A stretch of 64,000 nt of DNA from assembly GCF_022512515.1 (NCBI RefSeq), contig NZ_JAKWBK010000001.1, positions 992,001 through 1,056,000 of the forward strand. Reading direction: 5' to 3'. The translations under genes were made by a program, and so were the position numbers. The stretch is from Paraniabella hibiscisoli (GTDB taxonomy: Bacteria; Bacteroidota; Bacteroidia; Chitinophagales; Chitinophagaceae). The notes below the pieces were generated by a model. The model was not told the origin of the DNA, searched no databases, and was given only the letters and a program-made list of their open reading frames with translations. Positions 37,521-48,095 of the stretch are shown piece after piece. Position 1 is the first letter of the stretch, and the number at the start of each line of letters is the position of its first letter.

Positions 37521-38390
37521 ATGCAACTGCAAATAGAGAATTTGAATAAGACCTATGGGAACCAGTTAAAAGCACTTGATAATATAACGCTTACCATTGA
37601 TAAAGGAATGTTTGGGCTTCTTGGTCCCAACGGAGCCGGTAAAAGTACTTTAATGCGTACGATCGCAACGCTTCAAAACCCTGACAGCGGAAGTATAAAG
37701 CTCGGTGATATTGATGTATTAAAACAAAAGGATGAACTTAGAAAAGTGTTGGGTTACTTGCCACAGGATTTTGGTTTTTATCCAAAAGTTACTGCGCTCG
37801 ATCTACTCAATCACTTTGCCATTTTAAAAGGCATCAATAATAAAGGAGAGCGTAACGAGATTGTAAGTGCGCTGCTTCAGCAAACTAATTTATACGAAAG
37901 CCGCAAGCGCTATGTAAGCAACTACTCCGGTGGGATGCGTCAGCGATTTGGCATTGCACAGGCGCTTTTGGGAAGCCCCCGGTTGATGATCGTAGATGAG
38001 CCAACAGCGGGATTGGACCCCATGGAGCGCAATCGTTTCTATAATATTTTAAGTGAAATTGGCGAACAGGTAATTGTAATATTATCCACCCATATAGTGG
38101 AAGATGTAAGAACGCTTTGCAATACCCTGGTGGTAATGAATAAAGGCCGCATACTACTTCAGGGTAGCCCGGCCCAGGCCGTACAGGAGTTTCAGGGCAG
38201 GATATGGAGAAAGCGAATTGAGAAGAGTGAATTCAACCAATATAAGAACCGGTTTAAAGTGATATCCCAATATGTAAGTGAGGGGAAAGTGATCATCCAT
38301 GTTCTATCTGATAATTTACCGGATGAAAGTTTCGAACACGTAAATGCCGGACTGGAAGACGTATATTTTTCATCCATTGCTAACAGCTAA
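37521..38390 (+). CDS. ABC transporter ATP-binding protein (partner of the permease-M1 fusion)
   Basis: A 289-residue ABC-2 type ATPase with intact motifs: LLGPNGAGKSTLMRT, YSGGMRQRFGIAQAL, LMIVDEPTAGLDP and LSTHIVEDV. The C-terminal 70 residues form an extra alpha-beta extension. The gene ends 11 bases before the permease-aminopeptidase fusion, so the two make one transporter. Confidence 0.9.
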   Translation: MQLQIENLNKTYGNQLKALDNITLTIDKGMFGLLGPNGAGKSTLMRTIATLQNPDSGSIKLGDIDVLKQKDELRKVLGYLPQDFGFYPKVTALDLLNHFAILKGINNKGERNEIVSALLQQTNLYESRKRYVSNYSGGMRQRFGIAQALLGSPRLMIVDEPTAGLDPMERNRFYNILSEIGEQVIVILSTHIVEDVRTLCNTLVVMNKGRILLQGSPAQAVQEFQGRIWRKRIEKSEFNQYKNRFKVISQYVSEGKVIIHVLSDNLPDESFEHVNAGLEDVYFSSIANS

Positions 38391-38401
38391 AGCTATTCCT
38401 G

Positions 38402-41400
38402 ATGTTTAAAGAAATATTTTCTTTTGAAGTAAGGAGCGGGTTTAAGCGTCCTGCTACCTATATTTATTTTGCTATTCTATTCCTGTTCTTTTTGCTCATC
38501 GGTATTGCAATGGCGGGTGTGTTGCCTACATCAAGAGCCGATAGCAATACCCTGGTAAACTCTGCCGTAGCCGTCGCTAATGTGTTAAATAGTATGGGTG
38601 GTAATATTTTCAGCATCCTGGTATCGGTAATTTTAATTGCATCCGTGGGAGTAGCTATTCAAAAGGATTATCAATACAATTCGCATGCGCTGTTCTTTAC
38701 CAAGCCCATCTCAAAACCAGGTTATTTTTTTGGGCGATTAGCGGGAGGACTAACTATTGCCTTATTCATATTTTCAGGCTCCTTGCTGGGTTATCTTTCT
38801 GGCACCTTAAGCGGAATAGGTAATGCCCCGGTAGGCGCATTTACCTTTTTGAATTTTGCGCAACCATTTTTGTTTTTCACAGTCATCAATACCATTTTAC
38901 TTGGTGTCGTTTTCTTCTCGTTAATTACATTTACAAGAAGCACAATGGCAGCCTATGTATTTGCAGTAGTGCTTATGGTACTTCAAATAGTAATTGTTGT
39001 AATGGGCAATAACGATGACTATAAAAAAGTAGCAGCCATTTTAGATCCTTTGGGGATAAATGCATTAGGTTATATAACCCGGTACTGGACTCCCCAGGAA
39101 AAGAACACTCAGCTATTGCCTTTAACAGGCGTATTATTATATAATCGTTTGTTATGGGCGGCCGTGGCTACTATAGTAGGTGCTGTGTCGTATTGGAGGT
39201 TTAGCTTTTCCCAGTTTTTGAAACCTTTTACATTGTTTAATAGAAAACAGGTTGACGATGTATTTGATAAACCCGAAAAACAATATGATGCTATTCCGGT
39301 TGTAGCGCAACAATTTGGCGGAAGAAGCCAACGAAGCCAGCTATTATACCTGGCAAAATTTGAATTCTACAAAGCAGTTAAACATCCATTCTACATTATC
39401 ATTGCTTTGTTATGCCTGGGCATTATCATTATCTCGCTGGTACTGGAAGATAAATTTTCACCCTCGCCCACTTATAAAGTGACGTATAAAATGGTATCTT
39501 CTGTAATGGGCATTTGTTCTTCCTTCGGGGTAATATATCTTATTTTTTCATCAGGTACCCATATCTGGCGTAATAAAGAAACAAAAATGGATGAGTTGGT
39601 TGGTACCACGCCGGTTTCCAACACCAGCCTGTTTCTTTCCAGCTTTATAGCGTTAAGCGGCGCCATGCTCCTGTTATTGCTGATGGCTTTTATTTCAGGC
39701 GTATTAGGGCAGTTGTATTCCGGTGTATACCACATTGATATCTGGCAATATATAGTATCGGTAGCAATTCATTTTTTTGAAGTTATTATTGTTATAGGAT
39801 TTTGCCTGGCTGTGCAGTGTTATGTACCTAACAAGTATCTCGGATTCCTGTTTTCCCTGGTCCCATTGCTTTTTTACCCATAATATTTGGTCTTTTAGAG
39901 TGGAATGGAGAACTGTATGATTTTAACAGTATAGGCGCTTCTAAACCCTATTCGGATATGAATGGTTTTGGTGGTGTGTTTTCCAACTGGCCATTCTATA
40001 GAATATACTGGATGGCCGTAACCGGGCTATTGGTTTTACTGGCATTCCTGCTGTATCCCAGAGGTAAAGAAAAGTCTTTGAAACATAGGTTCCGCTTATC
40101 AAAAGGACTTGTTAATCCGGTCTTTAGGTTACAGGCCACAGTGCTGTTAGTGGTAGCTATTCTCGCAGGCAGTTTTATTTATTATCAAAACAACATACTT
40201 ATTTATAATCCTTCTTCCAAAACTTCAGAGAAGATGACTGCTGAAATGGAAAAAAATATAAGAAGTATCAAAAGATGCCTCAGCCGCGAATAGTAGCCAT
40301 CAATGTTAATGCAGATATATATCCCAAAACGAAAGTATTACATGTAAGTGGCATTTATACGTTAAAAAATAACACCAGCCAGTCTATTGATACTATTTAC
40401 ATCGATTACCCGGGCGGTAGAAAAAGCCCGGTAACTTTTTCAAAATTTGGCGTCTCTGTACCATCCAGCGTAATCGATGATAGCCAGGACTATGGTATCC
40501 GTCTGCTCAAACTAAAGCAGCCGCTGCAACCAAACGACAGCTTAAATTTTGAGTTTGACCTCACTTTTACCCCAAGGGGTTTGTTCGACCGGATGAATTC
40601 GCCGGTTGTGGATAACGGCACCTTTATCCATAATACTATATTACCTACTGTAGGCTACAATACAGATGGGGAACTTTCTCAAAACGCTGCCAGGAAAGAG
40701 TATGGGTTAGCCCCGCAACCCCGTATGGCTAAAGTGAACGATAGCATGGCCAGAAAGAATAATGATATATCACGCGATGCCGATTGGATAAGGTTTACTA
40801 CCACAGTAAGCACAGATGAAGGGCAAATCGCTATTGCCCCGGGATACTTGAAAAAGATTGGAGAGAAGACAACAGGCATTATTTCACGTATGAAATGGAT
40901 AGTCCTATTCTCAACTTTTATTCTTTTTGAGTGCAGCCTACGAGGTACAAAAAGACAAATGGAATGATGTAGCCATTGAAGTGTATTACCAAAAGGGACA
41001 TGAGTTCAATATTGATCGTATGATAAAATCGGTAAAACGATCCCTGGATTATTACTCAAAAAATTTTGGACCCTATCAGCACCGCCAGGTACGCATATTA
41101 GAGTTTCCCCGTTACGCCAGCTTTGCGCAATCTTTTCCCAACACTATTCCTTATTCTGAAAGTATGGGCTTTATTCAAAAAGTACAGCAAGGGCCCGATA
41201 AGATCGATTACCCCTTTTATGTAACAGCGCACGAGGTGGCGCACCAGTGGTGGGGGCACCAGGTAGCCGGGGCCGACGTTCAGGGTAGCGCAGTTATCAG
41301 CGAAACATTAAGCCAATATGCTGCTTTAATGGTGATGGAAAAGGAATATGGCAGGGATGGGATGAGAAAGTTTTTGAAGGATGAAATGGATAGCTACCTG

Positions 41401-42075
41401 ATGGGACGCACATTCGACGGGAAGGGAGAGCTACCTTTGATGCTGTGCGAGCGACAGCAATATATACATTACAATAAAGGAAGCGTTGTTATGTATGCGC
41501 TGAAAGATTTTTTAGGCGAAGATGTTTTGAACCAGGCACTTCGCAGGTTCCTGGATAAAAATAAATTCAAAGGTCCGCTGTATACCCATACACCCGAGCT
41601 GGTAGGCTATATAACAGCCGCTACTCCTGATAGCCTGAAATACCTGGTAAGCGATTTGTTTGAAAAAATTACTGTTTATGAAAACTATGTCGCCGCGCTG
41701 AGTTATAAAAAACAACGTGATGGCAAATTTAAAGTGACGCTAACAGTAGGTGCAGCAAAGTTTTATGCAGATAGTGTTGGTAAACAAAAACGGGCTGCCG
41801 TAAATGATTATATGGACGTGGGTGTATTTGCCGGAAGGGATACTAACGGTATTTACAAGCCCTTGGTACTTCAGCGTATAAAAATGGATCAACCACAAAA
41901 AATATTTGAATTTATTGTAGAGGGGCAGCCCGTAAGTGCTGGTATAGACCCTTATCTGAAATTAATTGACCGCACTCCTGATAATAATATTGTTTCATTT
42001 GGAACCTTGCCCGAAAAAGTCGACCTGGATCCCAATAAATCCCAGTTGCCTTTTTCCACGGGGAGCAAAAAATAA
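38402..42075 (+). CDS. ABC-2 permease fused to M1-family aminopeptidase (four frameshifts)
   Basis: About 1225 residues. The N-terminal half is a polytopic permease with two sets of membrane helices (FAILFLFFLLIGIAMAGVL, IIALLCLGIIIISLVL and others). The C-terminal half is a gluzincin peptidase: HEVAHQWWGHQ is the zinc HExxH site and ISETLSQYAAL carries the third ligand. Breaks, each one base short, lie at 39870-39875, 40270-40273, 40893-40895 and 40924-40928. The fusion is a recognised but functionally uncharacterised Bacteroidota family. Placement inside the flexirubin-type region may be chance. The peptidase is expected outside the cytoplasmic membrane. Confidence 0.85.
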
Positions 42076-42094
42076 AGTGGCTCTGTTTAAAAAT

Positions 42095-42136
42095 AGAAGC
42101 GGCCCTGCCTGAACTTAACAGGCAAAGCGCACTTCT
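42095..42136. terminator. Hairpin between convergent M1-fusion and barrel genes
   Basis: An inner stem TGCCTG/CAGGCA (42106-42111 and 42119-42124) is flanked by an outer AGAAG/CTTCT pairing. No strong T run follows, so it is a moderate terminator candidate. Confidence 0.5.
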
Positions 42137-42168
42137 GATATCATCTGATGAGATTTCGCTGATGCGTC

Positions 42169-42984
42169 TTACAGCACCCCGAAAAAGGTTCTTTCAAAAC
42201 TCAACTGAAAGCTATTGGTCGCCATTCGGTACATATCGCTGCCCAACTGGAACCGGTAACCCAGGTTAAGTTTGGAGTTGCTGTTGAAAATAAGCTGAAC
42301 GCCCGGCGCCATATCAATATAATATCGTTTGGTATCCAGCGTTTGTTGCGCCAGTATTTCAGTATAGATATTAAAGTTGGTTTGGTTGTAATCCTCATAT
42401 TTGCGAGGAAACAATAAATAACCTGCAGATAAAGAATAGTTCATTGCCTGATATGGCAAGCGTAATGGCAACTCATCAAATCTTGATTTGTCTAAAACCT
42501 GCACATGGCTTACAATACCACTTATAGCCAGTTTGTTAATTAGCTGGGTGGCCACAACTCCAGCTTCGGCGCCTGTTTTATCGCCCATTAAGGCAATTTC
42601 ATCGTACCTGAACGGCGCTTTGCTGATAGAAGCGTCTGCAAATGCAGCCATTCTAAAATGACGATGCGCCTCATCTTTCGATAAAAACCTGTATTTGCCG
42701 TATAGAGAAACAGACTCGAATTTAAAGGCATCCGTATGCATATTCGCAAATGTGCCCGACGCCCGCAGCATAAAGTTTTTGGATAATCCCATATACATTT
42801 CAGGCCGGTAACGTTGCACCAGGCTTTTACTGCCGTCCCGCATTCCTTCAGCGTAGTTGGCACTTAGCTTTGCGCTGATGGATTTAGCCGGAACATTAGA
42901 TGCTGGTTCGGTATAAATGTAAAGCTCCTGTGCGCCCACCCGCATTATCGACAGCAGGAGCACGCATAACGTAATATATCTCAC
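42169..42984 (-). CDS. Outer-membrane barrel protein of the metal locus
   Basis: 271 residues with signal MRYITLCVLLLSIMRVGAQ and a mature part rich in amphipathic strands (KSISAKLSANYAEGMRDGS, SVSLYGKYRFL, SLSAGYLLFPRKY, KLNLGYRFQLGS), ending SFERTFFGVL. I recognise the pattern as an uncharacterised Bacteroidota barrel often seen near heavy-metal-associated proteins. Here it follows two HMA genes on the same strand. Possible roles are metal efflux or uptake at the outer membrane; neither is shown. Frame intact. Confidence 0.7.
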   Translation of the reverse strand: MRYITLCVLLLSIMRVGAQELYIYTEPASNVPAKSISAKLSANYAEGMRDGSKSLVQRYRPEMYMGLSKNFMLRASGTFANMHTDAFKFESVSLYGKYRFLSKDEAHRHFRMAAFADASISKAPFRYDEIALMGDKTGAEAGVVATQLINKLAISGIVSHVQVLDKSRFDELPLRLPYQAMNYSLSAGYLLFPRKYEDYNQTNFNIYTEILAQQTLDTKRYYIDMAPGVQLIFNSNSKLNLGYRFQLGSDMYRMATNSFQLSFERTFFGVL

Positions 42985-43040
42985 TAATTTAATTTAAAGG
43001 TTGAAAATAACCGGTTAATACCCGTCTATACAATGCAGTT

Positions 43041-43068
43041 CCCTGGTTAGAGGAAATACTAACCAGGG
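43041..43068. repeat. Perfect 10-bp inverted repeat between barrel and HMA genes
   Basis: CCCTGGTTAG (43041-43050) and CTAACCAGGG (43059-43068) are exact complements around an 8-base spacer. On either strand no T run follows, so an operator for the barrel gene or a weak terminator for the HMA gene are both possible. Confidence 0.5.
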
Positions 43069-43186
43069 CCTTCGCCTTGTACACTCGTGTTTAAGACAAC
43101 GATATCGCGTCAATTACCGGTATATGCTCATCGCACTAGCAGTGTCACTAACTAAATAGTAGTGTGATACATTCTTGAGCCTTGCG

Positions 43187-43690
43187 CTACATCACTGCAG
43201 CAATGAGAGGCCTTTCCCGTGTTGATACAATCTTTTTTGTAGCAGCCTTTATGGCCTTAAACGTTTTATCGCTTACAAAATTTTTGTCAACAATGGTAAT
43301 GGTTTGCTCACCATTCAACACCTGATCTTTAACATTCACAAAATGAAAATTGGCATTGCCGATCTTGTGATGTTTGTCGTTCTCCACCTTAAGGTTATTA
43401 AAATTGCCTGTAAGCTTTAAACTACCTACCGAAAAGCCAGCTTCTTCAACCGCCTTACGGATCTGGTCCACATTTACCTCACTTCCTTCTTTAAATTGTA
43501 TGTTAAAAGCCGTATTCTTAATGTCTGATTTTACTGATTCTACAAAACCTACTTTCTGAAGGGCTTTGTTGATGGAGTTGCTGCACAAAGCACATGTAAG
43601 CCCGTTTGCCTGTAAAGTGGCTTTTGAAAACTGGGCATTTACAGATGAGGATAGTATGGCTATTGCCATTATTAAAAGTAATTTTTTCAT
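43187..43690 (-). CDS. Secreted heavy-metal-associated (HMA) domain protein
   Basis: 167 residues from ATG 43690, with signal MKKLLLIMAIAILSSSVNAQ. The HMA fold starts LQANGLTCALCSNSINKALQ, with the metal-binding CxxC pair, and includes the usual beta-alpha-beta-beta-alpha-beta order (IRKAVEEAGFSV). A C-terminal extension (about residues 95-167) has no recognised domain. Periplasmic metal capture or transfer, most likely copper, is inferred. Frame intact. Confidence 0.82.
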   Translation of the reverse strand: MKKLLLIMAIAILSSSVNAQFSKATLQANGLTCALCSNSINKALQKVGFVESVKSDIKNTAFNIQFKEGSEVNVDQIRKAVEEAGFSVGSLKLTGNFNNLKVENDKHHKIGNANFHFVNVKDQVLNGEQTITIVDKNFVSDKTFKAIKAATKKIVSTRERPLIAAVM

Positions 43691-43806
43691 GTGTATCATT
43701 TTAAACAGCATTTTACTGCCATTTTTGTTTTAAGAAAAGGAAAAGACATAGGCATCATGAAAAAGTCGTCGATGCCCACGTTTACCACAAAAGATGAAAT
43801 GAGTAT

Positions 43807-44208
43807 TTATTTGCAGCAATCTGCACCCGATGCACAGGCTTTATCATCCTTAGCTGTTTTAATTTCAGCTTTTAAGGTTCTTTCGTACTGACAACATCCG
43901 TGCAATTTATTATACGCTTCATCAGAGGCTTTGGCGCCTGCGTTGTCATAACCAGCTTCAGCTATCTTCTGTTGAATTTTTGCCGCGCTGGTGTTTTTAG
44001 CATATTTAACGGTAAGCTTTTTAGAGTCTGCACTCCAGGACGCATAGGAGGCCCCTGCGGCTTTCGCTGCTTTCTCTATGTTCGATTTGCACATACCGCA
44101 ATTGCCGGATACATCAAAAGTTTCCGCTTTTTTGGATTGGGCTACGGCTTCACTGTTTGAAACGATTGTAAAAAGGCATGCTAAAAGAAATATCTGTAAT
44201 GTTTTCAT
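43807..44208 (-). CDS. Secreted HMA protein with cysteine-rich C-terminus
   Basis: 133 residues with signal MKTLQIFLLACLFTIVSNSEAVAQ. The HMA domain carries SGNCGMCKSNIEKAAKAAG (CxxC). The C-terminal region adds LHGCCQYERT and ends SGADCCK, so extra Cys pairs could bind metal. It is followed at 116 bases by the second HMA gene on the same strand. A metal chaperone or trap is the likely role; copper is favoured from family knowledge. Confidence 0.82.
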   Translation of the reverse strand: MKTLQIFLLACLFTIVSNSEAVAQSKKAETFDVSGNCGMCKSNIEKAAKAAGASYASWSADSKKLTVKYAKNTSAAKIQQKIAEAGYDNAGAKASDEAYNKLHGCCQYERTLKAEIKTAKDDKACASGADCCK

Positions 44209-44248
44209 TATATAAATTTTAAAAGTATTAGATAGAATAATAACGGGT

Positions 44249-44265
44249 ACTACCTATTGGGTAGT
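44249..44265. promoter_or_regulatory. Candidate metal-responsive operator
   Basis: ACTACC and GGTAGT form a perfect 6-bp dyad with a 5-base spacer, 41 bases upstream of the first HMA start (44208). Dyads with TACC...GGTA arms occur in some copper repressor sites, but no regulator gene is present here. Confidence 0.4.
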
Positions 44266-44313
44266 TGCCAACTCAAGAATCCCATGTACACTAAGTGCAT
44301 GAGCGCAACTATT

Positions 44314-44700
44314 CTATATTCTGAAAACATTATTAGCCAGATAAAGATCATTATCAGGCAAAGGGGGCGAATGACTTTGATTGTCTAAATGATTATTACC
44401 ATTTAAAAGGGTGGTCAGCAAAAATTCGGTAATAATCACCGGCATTTCATCAAGGGCCGGAAGGTTATATACGTATAAAGGAGTTTTATTGTGATCGGTA
44501 TCGCCCTTAACTAAGGTTTCCTGATCGTTGCAACAACTATGTTGCTCTTTTTCCATTCCACACTTGCCACATTTTTTCTCTTCAGCAGCGAAAAGGGAAA
44601 CAGATGCCAAACGGTCCATACAGTAATGCGATACCGCAACCACTCCCGTGGTCATCAGCATATAGCATGAAAGTAATATGAACAGTGTGATTTTTTTCAT
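44314..44700 (-). CDS. HYC_CC_PP family protein
   Basis: 128 residues starting MKKITLFILLSCYMLMTTG. The three family hallmarks are seen in order: SHYCMD, a CC pair in HSCCNDQE (with CGKCGM just before), and SPPLPDNDLYLANNVFRI. These small envelope proteins occur beside copper genes in Bacteroidota. It sits first in the minus-strand metal locus with the two HMA genes and the barrel. Frame intact. Confidence 0.85.
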   Translation of the reverse strand: MKKITLFILLSCYMLMTTGVVAVSHYCMDRLASVSLFAAEEKKCGKCGMEKEQHSCCNDQETLVKGDTDHNKTPLYVYNLPALDEMPVIITEFLLTTLLNGNNHLDNQSHSPPLPDNDLYLANNVFRI

Positions 44701-44777
44701 CTGCAACGCAAAGGTAATAACATTCCTTTTCCGTTTTTGTTAAAAACCATTTGTTTTCTACGAATTTTGCTCCTTCG

Positions 44778-46294
44778 ATGACAACCGGTAAAAAATACGA
44801 TGTGGTAATAACAGGCAGTGGCCTGGGCGGATTGCTCTGCGCTAACCTACTGGCAATGCGTGGCATGAAAGTATGTTTACTGGAGAAGAACAAGCAATTT
44901 GGAGGTAATTTGCAAACTTTTTCCCGCGATAAGCAGATTTTCGACACCGGTGTGCATTATATCGGCGGACTTGAAAAAGGACAGACACTCTACCAGGTAT
45001 TTAAATATGCGGGATTAATGGAGCAGCTAAAGATCGAACAAATGGATGAGCGCTTCGACAAAATTCTTATTGAGAATGATGACCAGGTATATGGCCAGGC
45101 GCAGGGATATACTTCTTTTCAAAACAACCTGGTTGGAGCTTTCCCTGATGAACGGGAGGGAATTGTTGCTTATTGTAATAAGATTAAAGAGGTTTGTAGT
45201 TCTTTTCCTTTATACAATCTCACCTTAAACCCTTCAACTGCTGAATTATATAAGGGCAATAATGAAAGCGCAGCTTTGGTGATTGCTTCCTGTACGCAAA
45301 ACAAGAAATTGCAGGCGGTACTGGCAGGCAATAACCTGCTATATGCCGGCGACATCAACACTACCCCATTTCACGTTCATGCACTTATTGTAAACAGTTA
45401 TATCGAAAGCAGCTGGAAATGCATTGGTGGCGGATCGCAGATAGCCAAAATACTGGTAGCTTCTATCAGGAAAAATGGTGGAGAGATTTTTAGAAACAGA
45501 GCTGTGACATCCATTAAGGAGGAAGAAGGCAAAATAACACACGTAGTTACGGAAGATGGTGAGCAGATTAAAGGAAGCTATTTTATTTCGAATATACATC
45601 CTGCCGCAACATTGGCAATTACTGAATCGGCCTTATTAAAAGGTTTGTATAAGAAAAGAATTGTGGGTCTCAATCAAAGTGTTTCTTCATTTTCGATTCA
45701 TATCGTTCTTGAAAAAAGGCCGTCCCTTATGAAAACTGCAATTACTATTTTCATAAAGAGGGGCAGGTTTGGCAATTGAATCACTATACAAAAGAAAACT
45801 GGCCGCTGGGGTATGGCCTTTACTTTACCGAGGATCAGCAGCATCCGGGTTTTTCATCTACTATTTCGGTACTAACGCCTATGCGTTATGAGGAAGTGAG
45901 TAAATGGGCAGACACCTTTAACAGGGTTGGAAGGGAAGGCAACAGAGGCCTGGCTTACGAGCAATTTAAAGAAGAAAAAGCACAGGTTTTATTGAAACTG
46001 ATGGCAGAGCGATTCCCTTTGATTGCCGCCAATATCAAACAATATTATACCTCTACACCGCTCACCAACCGGGATTATATTGGCGATGCGGAAGGCAGTA
46101 TGTATGGTATTCAAAAAGATTACCATGATCCGCTGCAAACGATGATCAGCCCAAGAACAAAAATTCCTAACCTGTTTTTAACAGGGCAAAATTTAAATTT
46201 GCATGGCATTTTGGGCACTTCCTTGAGTGCGGTACTAACCTGTGTTATGTTAACAGGAGATGAACGCCTGGTAGATAAGATAAGAGAAGCGTGA
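44778..46294 (+). CDS. FAD-dependent oxidoreductase, phytoene desaturase/retinol saturase-like (one frameshift)
   Basis: 505 residues after repair, starting MTTGKKYDVVITGSGLGGLL, the dinucleotide-binding fold, with CLLEKNKQFGGNLQTF and the C-terminal LFLTGQNLNLHGILGTSLSA FAD motif. One A is missing at 45712-45717; repair gives EKKAVPYENCNYYFH. Enzymes of this type recur in flexirubin and aryl-polyene gene sets, where they may act on polyene bonds. The C45 gene lies 78 bases downstream on the same strand, so they are probably cotranscribed. Confidence 0.85.
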
Positions 46295-46372
46295 TGAAAT
46301 GTACGATGTTAGTTGTACAATGGACGGTATGTAAATTTGTGCTGGATATTTAAAGAGACTTATAAGAAGCAA

Positions 46373-48054
46373 ATGAGCAAAAGATTCTGGAGAAGGTTTT
46401 TACGGGTGATAGGAGTGATCGTGTTGCTCTTTGGATTGTTATTTGCCTACCTGGCCTGGGTTTCAAAAATCAATCCGCCAACGATTACCGATTTGTCAGC
46501 ATCGCAGCTACGAAGACAGCTGGCCGATACTGGTTTATATACCATCAAAAACAGCTGGTTCAGAAAAAGCAACTCAGGTCTCTATGAAATGTATGTGGAA
46601 GGGGCGCCTTATGAAAGGGGTACCATTAATGGCAAGCTAAGCGAGGAGCTGGTTAAAAAGCAGGAGGATTATTTCAGCGAGCAGATCAATAAAATGATCC
46701 CTTCAAAATCTTACCTGCATTTTTTAAAATACTTTATTGGTTGGTTTAATCGCGACTTGCCTAAGCATGTAACGGACGAATATAAGCAGGAGATCTATGG
46801 GGTTTCACAATCGGCTTCAGACGGCTATACTTATATCGGTACCAAATACTCGCGCATTTTAAATTATCACTCCGCACATGATATTGGCCATGCCCTGCAA
46901 AATATGATGCTGGTGGGCTGCACCTCTTTTGGCACCTGGGGTAACGCTTCCCAAGACAGTACGATGATCATCGGGCGTAATTTTGATTTTTGGGTGGGAG
47001 ACGATTTTGCTAAAAACAAAATAGTGGAGTTTGTTAATCCATCAACAGGGTATAAATTTATGAGTGTAACCTGGGGCGGCTTTATTGGTGTAGTATCTGG
47101 CATGAACGAAAAAGGGCTAACGGTTACCATTAATGCCGCCAAAAGCAGCATTCCCAGTGGATCTGCCACCCCTGTAAGCCTGGTGGCCAGGGAGATTGTT
47201 CAATATGCAAAGAATATAAAAGAAGCGATTGCCATTGCACAAAAGCGAAAAATGTTTGTTAGCGAATCTTTTTTAGTGGGGTCTGCTATAGATAACAAAG
47301 CGGTAGTTATTGAAAAAACGCCCGATTCTCTTTCCATTTACGATCCTAATAAGAACGAACCTCGCCTGTCCGGCGGGCAGGTATTATGCACGAATCATTT
47401 TCAGAGCAATAATTTCTGGAACAGTGAGCCTAATGTGGAGCAGAGAGAAAACAGCGCATCCGTATACCGTTATCAGCGACTTACGCAGCTGCTTCAGCAC
47501 AACGGCCTCAACACTGTTCAAAAAACCATTAATATTTTGCGTGATTACAAGGGGGTTAATAATGCGGACATAGGGCTGGGTAATGAAAAAGCGGTAAACC
47601 AGTTTATTGCGCATCATGCTATTGTATTTGAGCCCCAGAAACTGAGGGTATGGATCTCTACTTCTCCCTGGCAAATGGGGCAATTCGTATGCTATGATCT
47701 GAATAAAGTATTCGCTTTAAAAGGCATGAAGAATAACCGGGAAATATATGAAGCTGATTTGAACATTAAAGCAGATAGTTTTATTTATACGCCAGAGTTT
47801 AAGCGGTTTGAACAATTCAGGGCTAACCGGCAATTAGCAATGGATGGAGGCCAGGTGATCCCTGATAGCCTGGTAGCTGAAAATCCCAATTATTATAATA
47901 GCTACGTAACTGCGGGGGATTATTACTTCAAAAAAAGGAGTATAAAAAAGCCTTGCCTTATTATCAGAAGGCTTTAACGCTCGAAATAGCAACTGTAGGA
48001 GAGAAAGAACGTATTGAAAGCCGTATCAACAAAATACAGAATAATAATAAATAG
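46373..48054 (+). CDS. C45 autoproteolytic acyltransferase/hydrolase (one frameshift)
   Basis: 560 residues starting MSKRFWRRFLRVIGVIVLLF, a membrane anchor. An Ntn-hydrolase core follows: LVGCTSFGTWG has the Cys that becomes the new N-terminal nucleophile after self-cleavage (about residue 190), then GRNFDFW, GMNEKGLTVTINAAKS and CTNHFQ. The break at 47930-47936 is one A short; repair gives FKKKEYKKALPYYQKALTL, a TPR-like tail. C45 acyltransferases are regular members of flexirubin-type clusters and could esterify the pigment acid to the resorcinol; this is inference. Confidence 0.85.
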
Positions 48055-48084
48055 CACCTGAGGTAGAAGCAGTCCAGGCGCTAT
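48051..48084. terminator. Hairpin terminator between C45 and astacin genes
   Basis: ATAGCACCTG (48051-48060) pairs with CAGGCGCTAT (48075-48084) with one internal mismatch, followed by TTTATTT. It sits between convergent genes and overlaps the C45 stop. Confidence 0.7.
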
Positions 48085-48095
48085 TTTATTTCATC

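Noticed and set aside
47365..47381. GC-rich near-palindrome CCTGTCCGGCGGGCAGG inside the C45 gene
   Set aside because: I saw only one copy, and it encodes part of the conserved frame (SGGQV), so there is no reason to call it a repeat element.
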